The translations under genes were made by a program, and so were the position numbers. A stretch of DNA of 64,000 nucleotides from Falsarthrobacter nasiphocae. GTDB lineage: Bacteria > Actinomycetota > Actinomycetes > Actinomycetales > Micrococcaceae. The first letter of the stretch is position 1. Every line of letters starts with the position of its first letter. Below, piece after piece: positions 9,662 through 19,428 of this stretch. The notes beneath the pieces are model-generated. The model did not search any database, was not told the origin of the DNA, and saw only the letters and a list, made by a program, of their open reading frames with translations. Location of the stretch: NCBI RefSeq assembly GCF_031456275.1, contig NZ_JAVDUI010000001.1:1942965-2006964 (forward strand), in the 5' to 3' direction.

Positions 9662-9663
9662 GA

Positions 9664-10968
9664 TCAGTCCTCCAGGACGGTGGGAATGACGGGCTCGCCC
9701 TCGGTCAGGCGCGTGTACGCCACGGGCAGCTCGGCGAGGGAGCGGCGGAAGCGCTCGGCCGCGCGGCGCACGCCCTCGGCCCCGGTTGCCTCACGGACGA
9801 TCTCCCCGCCGGTGACGAGCTGCGTCAGGAGGGGCCTGTCGTTGTGGTCGCCCTCGGGGCGGTGGCCGACGCCGACGACCTCCGCCGTCGCGATCCCCCG
9901 CTCGTCGAGGCGACGCAGCGCGTACTTCCGCCCGCCCACGGAGACTTTGTCCTTCGCCTTCTTCGCCACGGAGACCCACTCGCCGTCCTCGTTCTCGCGG
10001 GCGACGAGCTTGTAGACCATCGAGGACGTGGGGGCTCCGGAGCCCGTGACGAGCTTGGTTCCGACGCCGTACGCGGTCACGGGCGCGGAGGCGAGGGCGG
10101 CGATGGCGTACTCGTCGAGGTCGCTCGTGACGACGATGCCCGTGCGCTCGTTGCCGAGGGAGTCGAGGAGCTCGCGCGCCCAGCCGGCCTGCGTCACGAG
10201 GTCGCCGGAGTCGAGGCGAATGGCCCCGAGCTCCGGGCCCGCGACCTTGACGGCCGTGCGGATGCCCTGCTCGACGTCGTACGTGTCCACGAGGAGGGAC
10301 GTGCCAGCCCCGAGCGTCGCGACCTGGGCGCGGAAGGCTGCCTCCTCCGAGTCGTGGAGCAGCGTGAAGGAGTGGGCTGCGGTGCCGGTGGTCTTCAGGC
10401 CGTAGTCGCGGCCCGCCTCAAGGTTCGAGGTGGACGCGAACCCGGCGATGACGGCCGCCCGGGCCGCGGCGACGGCCGCGTCCTCGTGCGTGCGGCGCGA
10501 GCCCATCTCGATGCACGGGCGGGTGCCGGCCGCCACCGTCATGCGGGCGGCCGCGGAGGCGATCGCCGAGTCGTGGTTGAGGATTGAGAGGACGAGGGTC
10601 TCCAGGATGCACGCCTCGGCGAACGTGGACTCGACGATGAGGATGGGGGAGTTCGGGAAGTACGCCTCGCCCTCCGCATAGCCGTAGATGTCGCCCGAGA
10701 AGCGGAAGTCGCGCAGGAAGTCGAGCGTGGCGGCGTCGAACACGCCGAGAGACTCGAGGTGGGCGATCTCCTCTGGACCGAACCGGAAGTCCTCGAGGGC
10801 CTCAAGGAGGCGTCCCGTGCCGGCGACGACGCCGTACCGGCGGCCCGCGGGAAGGCGCCGCGCGAAAACCTCGAAGACGCTCCGGCGGTGGGCGGCGCCA
10901 GAGCGGAGGGCGGCCTGGAGCATGGTCAGCTCGTAGTGATCGGTCTTGAGAGCGGTCGAGGGGCGCAT
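9664..10968 (-). CDS. pncB: Nicotinate phosphoribosyltransferase
   Basis: A 434-residue enzyme joining nicotinate and PRPP to nicotinate mononucleotide in the Preiss-Handler NAD salvage route. Family markers include the N-terminal TDHYELTMLQAAL, the central EMGSRRTHEDAAVAAARAA and SNLEAGRDYGLKTTGTAAHS (His in this segment is the phosphorylated-His region of the family), and RLDSGDL for phosphoribosyl binding. It is the first gene of the pncB-pncA unit and diverges from clpS across a 114-bp gap. Confidence 0.95.
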   Translation of the reverse strand: MRPSTALKTDHYELTMLQAALRSGAAHRRSVFEVFARRLPAGRRYGVVAGTGRLLEALEDFRFGPEEIAHLESLGVFDAATLDFLRDFRFSGDIYGYAEGEAYFPNSPILIVESTFAEACILETLVLSILNHDSAIASAAARMTVAAGTRPCIEMGSRRTHEDAAVAAARAAVIAGFASTSNLEAGRDYGLKTTGTAAHSFTLLHDSEEAAFRAQVATLGAGTSLLVDTYDVEQGIRTAVKVAGPELGAIRLDSGDLVTQAGWARELLDSLGNERTGIVVTSDLDEYAIAALASAPVTAYGVGTKLVTGSGAPTSSMVYKLVARENEDGEWVSVAKKAKDKVSVGGRKYALRRLDERGIATAEVVGVGHRPEGDHNDRPLLTQLVTGGEIVREATGAEGVRRAAERFRRSLAELPVAYTRLTEGEPVIPTVLED

Positions 10969-11082
10969 CCGGGTTCATCCTGGGGTTCGGGGGCGGCTCG
11001 CTGCGGCTGCCGCGAGACAGGCCCGTGACGCGCGCAGCGAAACCCGCGCCGGCGCCGGGGCTTGCCTCCTAGCATAGTGACC

Positions 11083-11394
11083 ATGTCGCATCCTCTTTCG
11101 GAGCCCGCGGGCGGCGTCTCGACCCTGCCGCGCGAGGACGAAGCCCTGTCCACCGCCTCCCCGTGGCGCGTGGTCGTCTGGAACGACCCGGTCAACCTCA
11201 TGGACTACGTCGCCTACGTCTTCCGCTCCTACTTCGGCATGAGCGCCGTCGAGGCGGACCGGCTCATGCTCGCCGTCCACGAGGAGGGCCGGGCGGTTGT
11301 CGCGACCGGCGGGCGCGAGGCCTGCGAGCGGGACGCCCAGGCCATGCACCGCTACGGGCTCCACGCCACGATCGAGCAGGACAGCCGTGGCTGA
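11083..11394 (+). CDS. clpS: ATP-dependent Clp protease adaptor ClpS
   Basis: A 103-residue adaptor that delivers N-degron substrates to ClpAP/ClpCP. The folded domain begins near WRVVVWNDPVNLMDYVAYVF, with the N-degron pocket residues Asn-Asp in WNDPVN and the family His in LMLAVHEEGRAVV. Upstream in-frame TTG and GTG codons exist, but ATG 11083 has a TAGCAT box 7 nt before it. The downstream DUF2017 gene overlaps by 8 bp, a pairing conserved in actinobacteria. Confidence 0.95.
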   Translation: MSHPLSEPAGGVSTLPREDEALSTASPWRVVVWNDPVNLMDYVAYVFRSYFGMSAVEADRLMLAVHEEGRAVVATGGREACERDAQAMHRYGLHATIEQDSRG

Positions 11395-11944
11395 GCGCTT
11401 CCGCTACCGGCCCGGCGCAGACGGCGGGAGTTTCGTCGGCCACCTCGAGCGGGGAGAGCGCGCCGTGCTCACCCGTGCTCTGGCGGATGTCGCCGAGCTG
11501 CTCGCCTCCGACGCGCCCCACGGCGATGTGGACCCGCTCGTCGAGATCACGGGCTACCGCCCCGACGCCGCGGCGCCCGAGGACCCCGCACTGCTCGCCC
11601 TCCTGCCCGACGCCTCGCTCGACCCCGACGTCGCGGGGGAGTTCCGCCGGCTTGCCCACGAGGACGTGCGGCGCGCCAAGCTCGAGGACCTCGCCCGGTC
11701 GCAGGAGATCTTCGCGCGGGACTCCCTCAGGCTCTCGCGCGAGGAGGCCGAGGCCGCCTCCCGCGGCCTCAACTCGGTGGCGATCGTCCTCGCCGCCAGG
11801 CTCGGCGTCGTCGACGAGGAGACCGCGGAGGAGGTGTCCGCCGTGGAGGACATGACGGACACGGAGAGCGCGCTCGCGGTGCTCTACAACTTTGTGGGCT
11901 GGCTGCGGGCCGGGCTGTCCGCGGCCCTGATCGATTCCCTCTGA
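11387..11944 (+). CDS. DUF2017 family protein
   Basis: A 185-residue, largely helical acidic protein starting at a GTG inside the 3' end of clpS. The N-terminal FRYRPGADGGSFVGHLERGE and the C-terminal DTESALAVLYNFVGWLRAGL fit DUF2017, a family that sits next to clpS in many actinobacteria. No catalytic motif is visible. Translational overlap with clpS suggests a link to regulated proteolysis, which is inference only. Confidence 0.85.
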   Translation: MAERFRYRPGADGGSFVGHLERGERAVLTRALADVAELLASDAPHGDVDPLVEITGYRPDAAAPEDPALLALLPDASLDPDVAGEFRRLAHEDVRRAKLEDLARSQEIFARDSLRLSREEAEAASRGLNSVAIVLAARLGVVDEETAEEVSAVEDMTDTESALAVLYNFVGWLRAGLSAALIDSL

Positions 11945-12013
11945 CTCCCTGTGAGGAAGACAACACTCTGCGAGGGTGCCTGCCAGGCCGAAACCCCCTA
12001 GCCTTGGGGACTA

Positions 12014-12961
12014 ATGAACGCACCGTTGCCTCCCCGCACCGAGCCGCGCGCCGTCTCGCCCCTCGCCCCCATCGGCGTCTTTGACTCCGGGGTCGGTGGG
12101 CTCACGGTCGCCCGCTCGCTCATCGACCTGCTCCCGCACGAGTCGATGATCTACGTCGGGGACACGCTGCGCGGACCGTACGGTCCGCTGCCGATCGCCC
12201 ACGTCAGGGCCAACGCGCTCGGGATCATGGACCAGCTCGTGGCCTCCGGGGTCAAGGCCCTCGTCATCGCGTGCAACACGGCGTCCGCTGCCGTCCTCGG
12301 GGACGCGCGAGAGCGCTATGGGGACCTCGGCATCGAGGTGCTCGAGGTCATCCGCCCGGCCGTCCGGCGCGCCGCGGCCGCCACCCGCAACGGGCGGATC
12401 GGCGTCATCGCCACGGCCGGCACGACGCGCTCGCGGGCCTATCCGGACACCTTCGCCGCCGCGCCGGACCTCGAGGTCTTCACGGTGGCCTGCCCGCGCT
12501 TCGTCGAGTTCGTCGAGGCGGGCGTGACGAGCGGCCCCGAGCTCCTCTCGGTGGCCGAGGAGTACCTGGCCCCGTTGCGCGAGGCCGGGGTGGACACGCT
12601 GGTCCTCGGCTGCACCCACTACCCGCTGCTCGCGGGCGTCATCTCGCTCGTCATGGGGGAGGACGTCACTCTCGTCTCCTCGGCGGAGGAGACGGCGCGG
12701 GACCTCTACCGGGTCCTCGTGCGAGGCGGCATCCAGGCGCCCGACACGGCCGTGCCCACGCGAGAGTTCCTCTCGACGGGGCCGGCCGCGGAGTTCGATC
12801 TTCTGGCCCGGCGGTTCCTCGGGCCGGAGGTCTCCGGGGTCTCCAAGGTCGACGACGTCGACGCGATCTACCCCACCGCCGCGATCGCCAAGATCACGCC
12901 GGACATGCTGAGGGACTGCGCCCGCCGCGGCGGAGGCGGGAACGAGAAGGAGTTGTCATGA
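12014..12961 (+). CDS. murI: Glutamate racemase
   Basis: A 315-residue cytoplasmic enzyme making D-glutamate for peptidoglycan. The two catalytic Cys residues are Cys87 (VIACNTASA) and Cys200 ([11 protein letters not shown]). The N-terminal substrate-binding strand is [14 protein letters not shown], followed by [11 protein letters not shown]. Its stop overlaps the next start as ATGA. It is likely the first gene of a murI-hydrolase transcript, followed by rph and rdgB, an order common in actinobacteria. Confidence 0.96.
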   Translation: MNAPLPPRTEPRAVSPLAPIGVFDSGVGGLTVARSLIDLLPHESMIYVGDTLRGPYGPLPIAHVRANALGIMDQLVASGVKALVIACNTASAAVLGDARERYGDLGIEVLEVIRPAVRRAAAATRNGRIGVIATAGTTRSRAYPDTFAAAPDLEVFTVACPRFVEFVEAGVTSGPELLSVAEEYLAPLREAGVDTLVLGCTHYPLLAGVISLVMGEDVTLVSSAEETARDLYRVLVRGGIQAPDTAVPTREFLSTGPAAEFDLLARRFLGPEVSGVSKVDDVDAIYPTAAIAKITPDMLRDCARRGGGGNEKELS

Positions 12962-13743
12962 GATTGACGGTCATCGGGTGCCAGGGCAGCTTTCCCGGGC
13001 CCGGCTCGCCCGCCTCGTGCTACCTCGTCCGGGCCGAGCGGGACGGGCGCACGTGGAGCGTCCTCTTCGACCTTGGCTCCGGGGCCCTCGGCGCCCTTCA
13101 GCGGCACCTGGACCTGAGCTCGATCGACGCGATCTTCCTCTCCCACCTCCACCCGGACCACTGCATGGACGTCTGCGGGCTCCACGTGGCCGTCCACTGG
13201 GACCCGGAGGGGTTCCGCGGCGAGCGCATCGCGATCCACGGCCCCGCGGAGACGCCGGACCGCCTCGCCACCGCGTACGGCATGCCCGTGGACCCCGGCA
13301 TGCACGAGGACTTCGACTTCCGTGCCATCGCGGCGGGGGAGCCCGTGACCGTGGGCCCCCTGACGGTGGAGGCCTTCCCCGTCCGCCACCCCGTCGACGA
13401 GGCCTACGCCTTCCGCATCACGGAGACCCTCGAGGACGGCGCCCTGCGGGTCCTGACCTACTCCGGGGACACGGACGCGTGCGAGGCCCTCGAGGACGCG
13501 GCCCGTGGGGCCGACGTCTTCCTCTGCGAGGCCGCCTACCACGAGGGCCGCGACGACGCGATCGAGGGCGTCCACCTGACCGGGCGCCGGGCGGGGGAGG
13601 CGGCCGCCCGCGCGGGCGTCGGCCGGCTCCTGCTGACCCACCTGCCCGTGTGGAACGACGCGACCCGCTCCGTCAGCGAGGCCCGCGGGGTCTTCGACGG
13701 CGAGATCGCTGTCGCGACCGCCGGCGTCTCCTACGACGTCTGA
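12958..13743 (+). CDS. Metallo-beta-lactamase-fold hydrolase
   Basis: A 261-residue MBL-fold protein. The zinc motif is complete: [10 protein letters not shown] (HxHxDH), a later His in VRHPVD, Asp in YSGDTDACE, and a final His in [10 protein letters not shown]. The fold and length resemble RNase Z-like or phosphodiesterase-type MBL proteins, and this gene stands beside rph in many actinobacteria. A role in RNA or cyclic nucleotide cleavage is plausible but unproven. Start ATG overlaps the murI stop by 4 bp. Confidence 0.85.
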   Translation: MRLTVIGCQGSFPGPGSPASCYLVRAERDGRTWSVLFDLGSGALGALQRHLDLSSIDAIFLSHLHPDHCMDVCGLHVAVHWDPEGFRGERIAIHGPAETPDRLATAYGMPVDPGMHEDFDFRAIAAGEPVTVGPLTVEAFPVRHPVDEAYAFRITETLEDGALRVLTYSGDTDACEALEDAARGADVFLCEAAYHEGRDDAIEGVHLTGRRAGEAAARAGVGRLLLTHLPVWNDATRSVSEARGVFDGEIAVATAGVSYDV

Positions 13744-13784
13744 GCGCCAAGCGGGCGGACACCCGCGCCGCCTAGGATGGGGGG

Positions 13785-14570
13785 ATGACTCAGACCCCCA
13801 CCGAGACCACGTCAGCACCCCGCCTCGACGGCCGGCGACCCGACCAGATCCGAGACGTCACCATTGAGACCGGGTGGTCCAAGAACGCCGAGGGCTCGGC
13901 ACTCGTCTCCTTCGGGGACACGCGCGTGCTCTGCACCGCGTCCCTGACCGAGGGCGTGCCGCGCTGGCTCAAGGGCCAGGGCACCGGCTGGCTCACGGCC
14001 GAGTACGCCATGCTGCCCCGGGCCACGAACACGCGCAGCGCCCGCGAGTCCGTCAAGGGCAAGCAGGGCGGCCGCACCCACGAGATCTCCCGCCTCATCG
14101 GACGCTCGCTCCGCGCTGTCGTCGACCTCGGCGCCCTCGGGGAGAACACCATCGTCCTCGACTGCGACGTCCTCCAGGCCGACGGCGGCACGCGGACCGC
14201 CTCGATCACGGGCGCGTACGTCGCGCTCGTCGAGGCCGTCCGCCACGGCCAGCGCGAGGGCCTCATCCCCGCCTCGGCCGCCGTCCTCAAGGACTCGGTC
14301 TCCGCCGTGAGCGTCGGCATCGTCGAGGGCCGGGCCCTCTTGGACCTGCCATACGTCGAGGACGTCGTCGCGGAGACGGACATGAACGTCGTCGTCACCG
14401 GCTCCGGGGACTTCGTCGAGGTCCAGGGCACCGCCGAGGGCGCCCCGTTCAACCGCGATGAGCTCAACGCCCTTCTCGACCTGGCCCTCATCGGAACCCG
14501 GGACCTCGCGCGCGTCCAGGCCGAGGCGCTCGGGGCCCAGTTCTCCGGGCAGCCGGGGGCGTCCGCGTGA
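13785..14570 (+). CDS. rph: Ribonuclease PH
   Basis: A 261-residue phosphorolytic 3'-5' exoribonuclease that trims tRNA 3' ends. The N-terminal [20 protein letters not shown], then [14 protein letters not shown] and the phosphate-binding region [20 protein letters not shown], followed by [19 protein letters not shown], are diagnostic. Full length, so it is not the truncated inactive form seen in E. coli K-12. A TAGGAT box ends 6 nt before the ATG (leaderless pattern). The next gene overlaps its stop. Confidence 0.96.
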   Translation: MTQTPTETTSAPRLDGRRPDQIRDVTIETGWSKNAEGSALVSFGDTRVLCTASLTEGVPRWLKGQGTGWLTAEYAMLPRATNTRSARESVKGKQGGRTHEISRLIGRSLRAVVDLGALGENTIVLDCDVLQADGGTRTASITGAYVALVEAVRHGQREGLIPASAAVLKDSVSAVSVGIVEGRALLDLPYVEDVVAETDMNVVVTGSGDFVEVQGTAEGAPFNRDELNALLDLALIGTRDLARVQAEALGAQFSGQPGASA

Positions 14571-15286
14571 GCGCCGCCGAGGCTGCGGCCGCGCGCCGCG
14601 GGGACGCGCCCCTGGACGGCGCCGCTGAAACCGCCGAGGGTGACCCGGGCGCAGCCGACGTCGTCGTCTCCTCCCCGCGTCTTGTGCTCGCGAGCCACAA
14701 CGCGGGCAAGCTCCGCGAGCTCCGCGCGATGATCGCCGCCGTGGCGCCGGACCTCGACGTGGACGCGCTCGTCGTCGACGCGGGGGCCGTCGGCGCCCCT
14801 GACGTCCGCGAGACCGGCGTGACGTTCGAGGCCAATGCCCGCCTCAAGGCCGAGACGATCGCCGAGGCGACGGGCCTTGCGGCTCTCGCGGACGACTCCG
14901 GCCTGGCGGTGGACGTGCTGGGCGGCGCGCCGGGGTTCCTCTCGGCGCGGTGGAGCGGCCGGCATGGCGACGACGAGGCGAACCTTCGCCTCCTCCTCGA
15001 TCAGCTCGCCGACGTGCCGGACGAGCACCGGGGAGGCGGGTTCGTCTGCGCGGCGGCCCTCGCGGTCCCGGGCCGGGAGACCCGCGTTGAGCACGGGACG
15101 TTCCGTGGGACGATTCTGCGCGAGCCCAGGGGCAACGGAGGGTTCGGCTACGACCCGATCCTCCAGCCGGAGGGGCTCGAGCTGAGCGCCGCCGAGTTGA
15201 CCCCGGAGGAGAAGAACCGCCGGAGCCACCGCGGCCAGGCCATGGCGGCACTCCTGCCGAGCATCCTCGAGGTCCTCCGGGCCTGA
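14567..15286 (+). CDS. rdgB: Non-canonical purine NTP pyrophosphatase (RdgB/HAM1 family)
   Basis: A 239-residue house-cleaning enzyme that hydrolyses ITP, dITP and XTP to monophosphates. Motifs: [51 protein letters not shown] and [10 protein letters not shown]. The first 36 residues precede the conserved core and are an Ala-rich extension. A downstream start is possible, but GTG 14567 overlaps the rph stop as GTGA, which favours coupling. Confidence 0.95.
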   Translation: MSAAEAAAARRGDAPLDGAAETAEGDPGAADVVVSSPRLVLASHNAGKLRELRAMIAAVAPDLDVDALVVDAGAVGAPDVRETGVTFEANARLKAETIAEATGLAALADDSGLAVDVLGGAPGFLSARWSGRHGDDEANLRLLLDQLADVPDEHRGGGFVCAAALAVPGRETRVEHGTFRGTILREPRGNGGFGYDPILQPEGLELSAAELTPEEKNRRSHRGQAMAALLPSILEVLRA

Positions 15287-15310
15287 GGCTGGCGGGCCGG
15301 CCCTCAATGA

Positions 15311-15355
15311 CACAGGCTCCGCGCGCTGCACTGGATGCGGCGGGCGGAGCCTGTG
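15311..15355. terminator. Candidate bidirectional terminator
   Basis: A perfect 12-bp inverted repeat (CACAGGCTCCGC paired with GCGGAGCCTGTG) with a 21-nt loop sits between the converging rdgB and DedA genes. No strong T run. Confidence 0.55.
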
Positions 15356-15390
15356 GGGTAATGGGGGAGGGCCCTGCTGGGCCGGCGGCC

Positions 15391-16092
15391 TTACGGCTGG
15401 CGGGGAGTCCCGGCGTCGTCCGCCTTCGCGGCGCGGCGGGCCTTGAGGAGCTCCACGACGATGGGCACGACCGAGGCCAAGACGATGATGATGAAGATCA
15501 GGTCCAGGTTGTCGCGGACGAACGGGACGCGGTCGCCCAGGATGTAGCCGAGCAGCGTGACGCCGATGCCCCAGAGGGCGGCGCCGATGATGTTGAAGCG
15601 CACGAACGTCGCGTAGTGCATCTGGGCCACGCCGGCGATCACCGGGGTGAAGGTGCGGACGATCGGCACGAAGCGCGCGAGGATGACCGACTTGCCGCCG
15701 TGCTTCTCGAAGAAGGCGTGAGCCTGCTCCACGTGCTCGTGGCGGAAGAAGGTCGAGTTGGGCCGGTTGAAGATGGCGGGCCCGGCCTTGCGGCCGATCA
15801 TGAAGCCGACCTGATCGCCGACGAAGGCGGCGACGAACACGAGCAGGCACAGGAGCCAGATGGGGAAGTCGATCGTCCCCGTGGCCACGAGGAGGCCCGC
15901 GGTGAAGAGGAGCGAGTCCCCGGGCAGGAAGAAGCCCACGAGGAGGCCAGTCTCCGCGAAGACGATCGCGAGGATGACGAGGACTACCCACGGGCCGATC
16001 GCGGGGTCCGCGAGGAAGACCTGGGGATCGAGCCAGCTGGGGAGGAACCCGGCGAGTGGGGGGACGAGGGCCGTGGCAGAGATGTCATACAC
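15391..16092 (-). CDS. DedA family membrane protein
   Basis: A 233-residue inner-membrane protein of the DedA (VTT/SNARE-associated) family. Markers are the ETGLLVGFFLPGDSLLF segment, the amphipathic re-entrant region GDQVGFMIGRKAGPAIFNR, and ILARFVPIVRTFTPVIAGVAQM with the conserved Arg residues. Several family members flip undecaprenyl phosphate or phospholipids, and some support proton-motive force; which applies here is unknown. GTG 16092 is chosen because a TAGGCT box lies 7 nt upstream and the frame before it lacks family similarity. Convergent with rdgB, divergent from the exonuclease gene. Confidence 0.9.
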   Translation of the reverse strand: MYDISATALVPPLAGFLPSWLDPQVFLADPAIGPWVVLVILAIVFAETGLLVGFFLPGDSLLFTAGLLVATGTIDFPIWLLCLLVFVAAFVGDQVGFMIGRKAGPAIFNRPNSTFFRHEHVEQAHAFFEKHGGKSVILARFVPIVRTFTPVIAGVAQMHYATFVRFNIIGAALWGIGVTLLGYILGDRVPFVRDNLDLIFIIIVLASVVPIVVELLKARRAAKADDAGTPRQP

Positions 16093-16177
16093 CCGTCCAA
16101 GCCTAGAGGCGTTCCCTGGCAGATGCCAGATAGTCCGGTCCAGACGGGCGGCAGCCGCCCCGCCTAAGATGGAACGA

Positions 16178-17197
16178 ATGAGTGTGGACTTCACCGCGAT
16201 CGACTTCGAGACCGCCAACGGGTTCCGCGGGTCGCCGTGCGCGCTCGGCATCGTGACCGTGCGGGGCGGGGTGGTCGCGGCGGAGAGCTCCACCCTGATC
16301 AAGCCGCCCGCGGGCGCCCGGGCGTTCGACCGCCGCAACGTGCGCATCCACGGCATCCGCCCCGAGGACGTGCGGGACGCGCCCGGGATCGCTGAGGCTC
16401 TTGAGATGCTCGCGGAGCAGGCGGGCGACGACGTCCTCGTGGCGCACAACGCCGCCTTCGACATGGGGGTCATGGCCGCGGCGTCCGAGGTGGCAGGCGT
16501 CGCCGTGCGTCCCTGGGACTACGCCTGCACGGTCCAGATGTCGCGCGCGAGCTTTGCCATCGTCTCCCACTCGCTGCCCTTCTCCGCTGCCGCTGCCGGC
16601 GCCCCGATGACGGTCCACCACGACGCCCTGGCGGACGCCCGCGCGTGCGCCGCCATCGCCGCCGAGGTCGTCCGCCGCACGGGAGAGGACACGCTGCGCG
16701 GCGGGCTGGGCTCGATCGGCGTCGCGGTCTCGCGGCTGAGCCCGCCGGACCCGAGTGGAGGCCTCTCCCGGGCGACGAGCGAGGCGCTCGCGAAACTGCC
16801 CGCCGAAGGCGACTGGGTGGACGGGGTGCCCGCCGAGGCGGCGGCCGAGGAGGAGCGGCTCCCCGTCGTCGTCCCCTCTGCCGACGCGGACCCCAGCAAC
16901 CCGCTCTACGGGCAGCGCGTTCTCTTCACGGGGACGCTGGGCCTGTCCCGCGCGGAGGCGTGGCGGAGGGCCGCGGCGTGCGGCGCGAGGCCCGTGGCTG
17001 TCATGGACTCGGCGACGACGATGCTCGTGGCAGGCAACGGCCTGACCCCGGAGGCGCTCGCGGCGGGCGAGGGGCGGCGCACGTCCGCGCTGAACACCGC
17101 GCTGAAGTTGCGGGGGCGGGGCTTCGGGATCGAGATCGTCACCGAGGGCGAGTTCTTGCAGCGCACGGGCGGGCACTGGCCGGACAGGGCCGTCTGA
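16178..17197 (+). CDS. DEDD exonuclease-BRCT protein (DNA polymerase III epsilon-like)
   Basis: About 339 residues. The N-terminal exonuclease domain (1-170) has DFTAIDFETANG (ExoI, Asp-Glu), VAHNAAFDMGV (ExoII) and HDALADARACAAIA (ExoIII with the catalytic His-Asp), a complete 3'-5' DEDDh site. After an acidic linker, residues about 245-330 form a BRCT-like domain (LYGQRVLFTGTLGLSRAEAWRRAA, then ARPVAVMDSATTMLVAG), as in actinobacterial epsilon-like proteins and NAD ligases. Likely a DNA repair or proofreading nuclease. A TAAGAT box lies 7 nt before ATG 16178; an in-frame ATG three codons upstream overlaps that box. Confidence 0.9.
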   Translation: MSVDFTAIDFETANGFRGSPCALGIVTVRGGVVAAESSTLIKPPAGARAFDRRNVRIHGIRPEDVRDAPGIAEALEMLAEQAGDDVLVAHNAAFDMGVMAAASEVAGVAVRPWDYACTVQMSRASFAIVSHSLPFSAAAAGAPMTVHHDALADARACAAIAAEVVRRTGEDTLRGGLGSIGVAVSRLSPPDPSGGLSRATSEALAKLPAEGDWVDGVPAEAAAEEERLPVVVPSADADPSNPLYGQRVLFTGTLGLSRAEAWRRAAACGARPVAVMDSATTMLVAGNGLTPEALAAGEGRRTSALNTALKLRGRGFGIEIVTEGEFLQRTGGHWPDRAV

Positions 17198-17326
17198 GCG
17201 GAGCTGGTCGCAGGCGCCGCGAGGGGAGGCCGGTCACGCGAGGGCGTGCCGGGCCCCGGCCGGGCGCGTGAGACTGCGGCGACCCGGGCCCCGCATGGGC
17301 GGGCGGTGCCGCGGGTCAAGCGGGCG

Positions 17327-18205
17327 TCAGCCGGCGACGCCGAGCAGGCGCGCGAGCCTGTCAAGCGCCGGCTCCAGGACCGCGTCGCGGACGCGGCGTG
17401 CGGCCTCGTCCTTGGCCTCGTCCTCGGGGGAGAGGGCGACGACGCCGAGCCGCTCGGCGACGGCCCCGCAGGGATCGGGGTCCCCGGCTCGCTCCAGGGG
17501 CCGCGACGGGGTGTCCGCCGCTGCGGCCGCGAGCTCGGCCACGGCCTCCCCGCGCACGGCCGGAACCTCGAGTCGCCCGGCGATCTCTGCGGCGTCGAGG
17601 CCGCGAGTGGCCGCGTCCGGGCTGAGGCGCGCGGACAGGACGGAGAGCGCGGTCGCGATCCGGTGCTGCTCGGCGACGGAGGACACGCTGATGGCGACGC
17701 TCTCGAGCACGAGGGTGTAGACCGTGACGGGCTCGACATGGACGAGCGCGGCCAGCGGCAGCGCGCGCAGGAGGGCCCCCGGGTCGTCGAGGCGGCTCGG
17801 CAGCTCCGCCTCTGTCAGCGGGTGGGCTCGGGTGCCCATGCGGTCCACGGCGTAGGAGGCGGCCAGGCGCGGGAAGGAGCCGCGGAAGGCCTCGGTGAGC
17901 CGGGCCCGGCCCGCTGTTCCGACGGCAGAGAGGCAGGCGGCCACATCGTCGTCGACCGCCCGGGAGAGCTGAGGAGGGGCGCTGGGGGCCGTCGCAAGGC
18001 CGAGGTGGCGCGCGAGGCGGAGACCGCCCAGCCAGGATGCGGCGGAGGGGTCCGCGCCCACGCCGTCCGCGGCCCACTCGAGGACCTCGGTCACGGCGTC
18101 GGCGCCGTAGGCGAGAACGAGCGAGCCCTCTGCGGTGAGGGCAGGGACGGAGCGGAAGGCGGCGGCGAGCCGGTCGCGGTCAGGGTCAGTCGTCAGCGCG
18201 GGCAT
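17327..18205 (-). CDS. Uncharacterised Ala-rich helical protein
   Basis: A 292-residue soluble protein, very rich in Ala, Leu and Asp, predicted nearly all helical, with no signal peptide or membrane segment and no motif I recognise. Codon bias fits a real gene, and the opposite strand has no competing candidate. ATG 18205 is preferred over an ATG at 18235 because a TAAGCT box lies 7 nt before it. It diverges from sbcD with only 44 bp between start codons, so the promoters overlap. Confidence 0.6.
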   Translation of the reverse strand: MPALTTDPDRDRLAAAFRSVPALTAEGSLVLAYGADAVTEVLEWAADGVGADPSAASWLGGLRLARHLGLATAPSAPPQLSRAVDDDVAACLSAVGTAGRARLTEAFRGSFPRLAASYAVDRMGTRAHPLTEAELPSRLDDPGALLRALPLAALVHVEPVTVYTLVLESVAISVSSVAEQHRIATALSVLSARLSPDAATRGLDAAEIAGRLEVPAVRGEAVAELAAAAADTPSRPLERAGDPDPCGAVAERLGVVALSPEDEAKDEAARRVRDAVLEPALDRLARLLGVAG

Positions 18206-18249
18206 GCGCGTCAGCTTATCGTGTCCACCCCTCATGGGATGCTGAATTC

Positions 18250-19428
18250 ATGAGGATCTTTCACACGTCAGACTGGCACCTCGGGCGGCAGTTCCACGGG
18301 GCGTCCCTCCGTGAGTCCTTCGAGTCATGGGCGTCATTCGTCGTGGAGACGGTTCGGGAGCGGGCTGTGGACGTGCTCGTCATTGCCGGGGACGTCTACG
18401 ACCGCGCGTACCCGCCGGTGTGGGCGGTGGAGCTCGTTGACGAGACCCTGGCGCGGGTGCGCGACGCCGGCGCCGCCGTCGTCTTGAGCCCCGGAAACCA
18501 TGACTCGGCCACTCGGCTGGGATTCGGCGCCTCCATTCTCCGGCACGGCGGGGTGCACATCGGGGCGGACGTCCACCGAATTGGCGAGCCCGTGACGCTG
18601 ACCGGCCGCAGCGGGGCCGCTGTGGACTTCTTCATGCTCCCCTTCTTGGACACATCCCTGCTGAGGGTGGCGCGCCCCGAGTGGCTCGAGGCCCGGCTCG
18701 GTGAGGAGCCGGCGGACACGGAGTCCATCCACCGTGCGGCGCTCGAGACCATGCGGGACGCGGCGAAGCCCGGGCGGCCGGCCGTCGTCCTGGCGCACTC
18801 GTTCGTGCGCGGAGGCACCTCCACGGACAGCGAGAGGGAGATCCGCCCCGAGGTCCGTCAAGGCGGCCTGGGGGAGATCCCCGCGGGCCTGTTCGAGGGC
18901 TTCGCCTATGCCGCGCTGGGGCACTTGCACCGGCGCCAGCGGATTGCGGACTCGGTGCGCTACTCCGGCTCCCCGATCCCCTTCTCCTTCTCCGAGGCGG
19001 GTCACCGCAAGGGCGGTCTCATGGTGGAGGTCTCCCCAGGCGGGGACACGAGCATCTCGGAGGTTGACTTCCGTGGTTTTCGCGCGGTCAGCCGGATCGA
19101 GGGGACCCTCGAGGAGCTGCTCGCAGACCCCGCGCTGGCGGCCGCCGAGGAGCACTTCGTCTCGGCCACCCTGACGGACACGGAGCGGCCGGCTGAACCC
19201 ATGAGGCGGTTGCGCACCCGCTTCCCCCTCGCCCTTGAGATCCGCACGCCCAACATCGAGATGGCCTCCGCGGGCGGGTACGCGCAGCGCGTGCGCCGGG
19301 CCACGAGCCGGGGAGACGTCGTGGAGATGTTCTACTCGTTCGTGCGGGGGCGCGCCTTGGACGCGGAGGAGAGGCCCATCGTCGCCTCGGTCCTCGAGGA
19401 CGTCGCGGCCGCGGAGCGCAGCGCATGA
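18250..19428 (+). CDS. sbcD: Exonuclease SbcCD subunit D (Mre11-type nuclease)
   Basis: A 392-residue calcineurin-fold Mn-dependent nuclease. Metal ligands are in the expected places: HTSDWHLGRQ, VIAGDVYDRAYPP, SPGNHDSATR, VLAHSFV and GHLHRRQ. The C-terminal capping domain is present. With SbcC it forms the ATP-dependent complex that opens DNA hairpins and processes blocked double-strand ends. Its stop overlaps the sbcC start as ATGA. Confidence 0.95.
   Translation: MRIFHTSDWHLGRQFHGASLRESFESWASFVVETVRERAVDVLVIAGDVYDRAYPPVWAVELVDETLARVRDAGAAVVLSPGNHDSATRLGFGASILRHGGVHIGADVHRIGEPVTLTGRSGAAVDFFMLPFLDTSLLRVARPEWLEARLGEEPADTESIHRAALETMRDAAKPGRPAVVLAHSFVRGGTSTDSEREIRPEVRQGGLGEIPAGLFEGFAYAALGHLHRRQRIADSVRYSGSPIPFSFSEAGHRKGGLMVEVSPGGDTSISEVDFRGFRAVSRIEGTLEELLADPALAAAEEHFVSATLTDTERPAEPMRRLRTRFPLALEIRTPNIEMASAGGYAQRVRRATSRGDVVEMFYSFVRGRALDAEERPIVASVLEDVAAAERSA

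Noticed and set aside
13790-15991. A 733-codon minus-strand frame opposite rph and rdgB
   Set aside because: Shadow of rph and rdgB plus out-of-frame DedA; low-complexity Arg/Ala/Pro composition, no motif.
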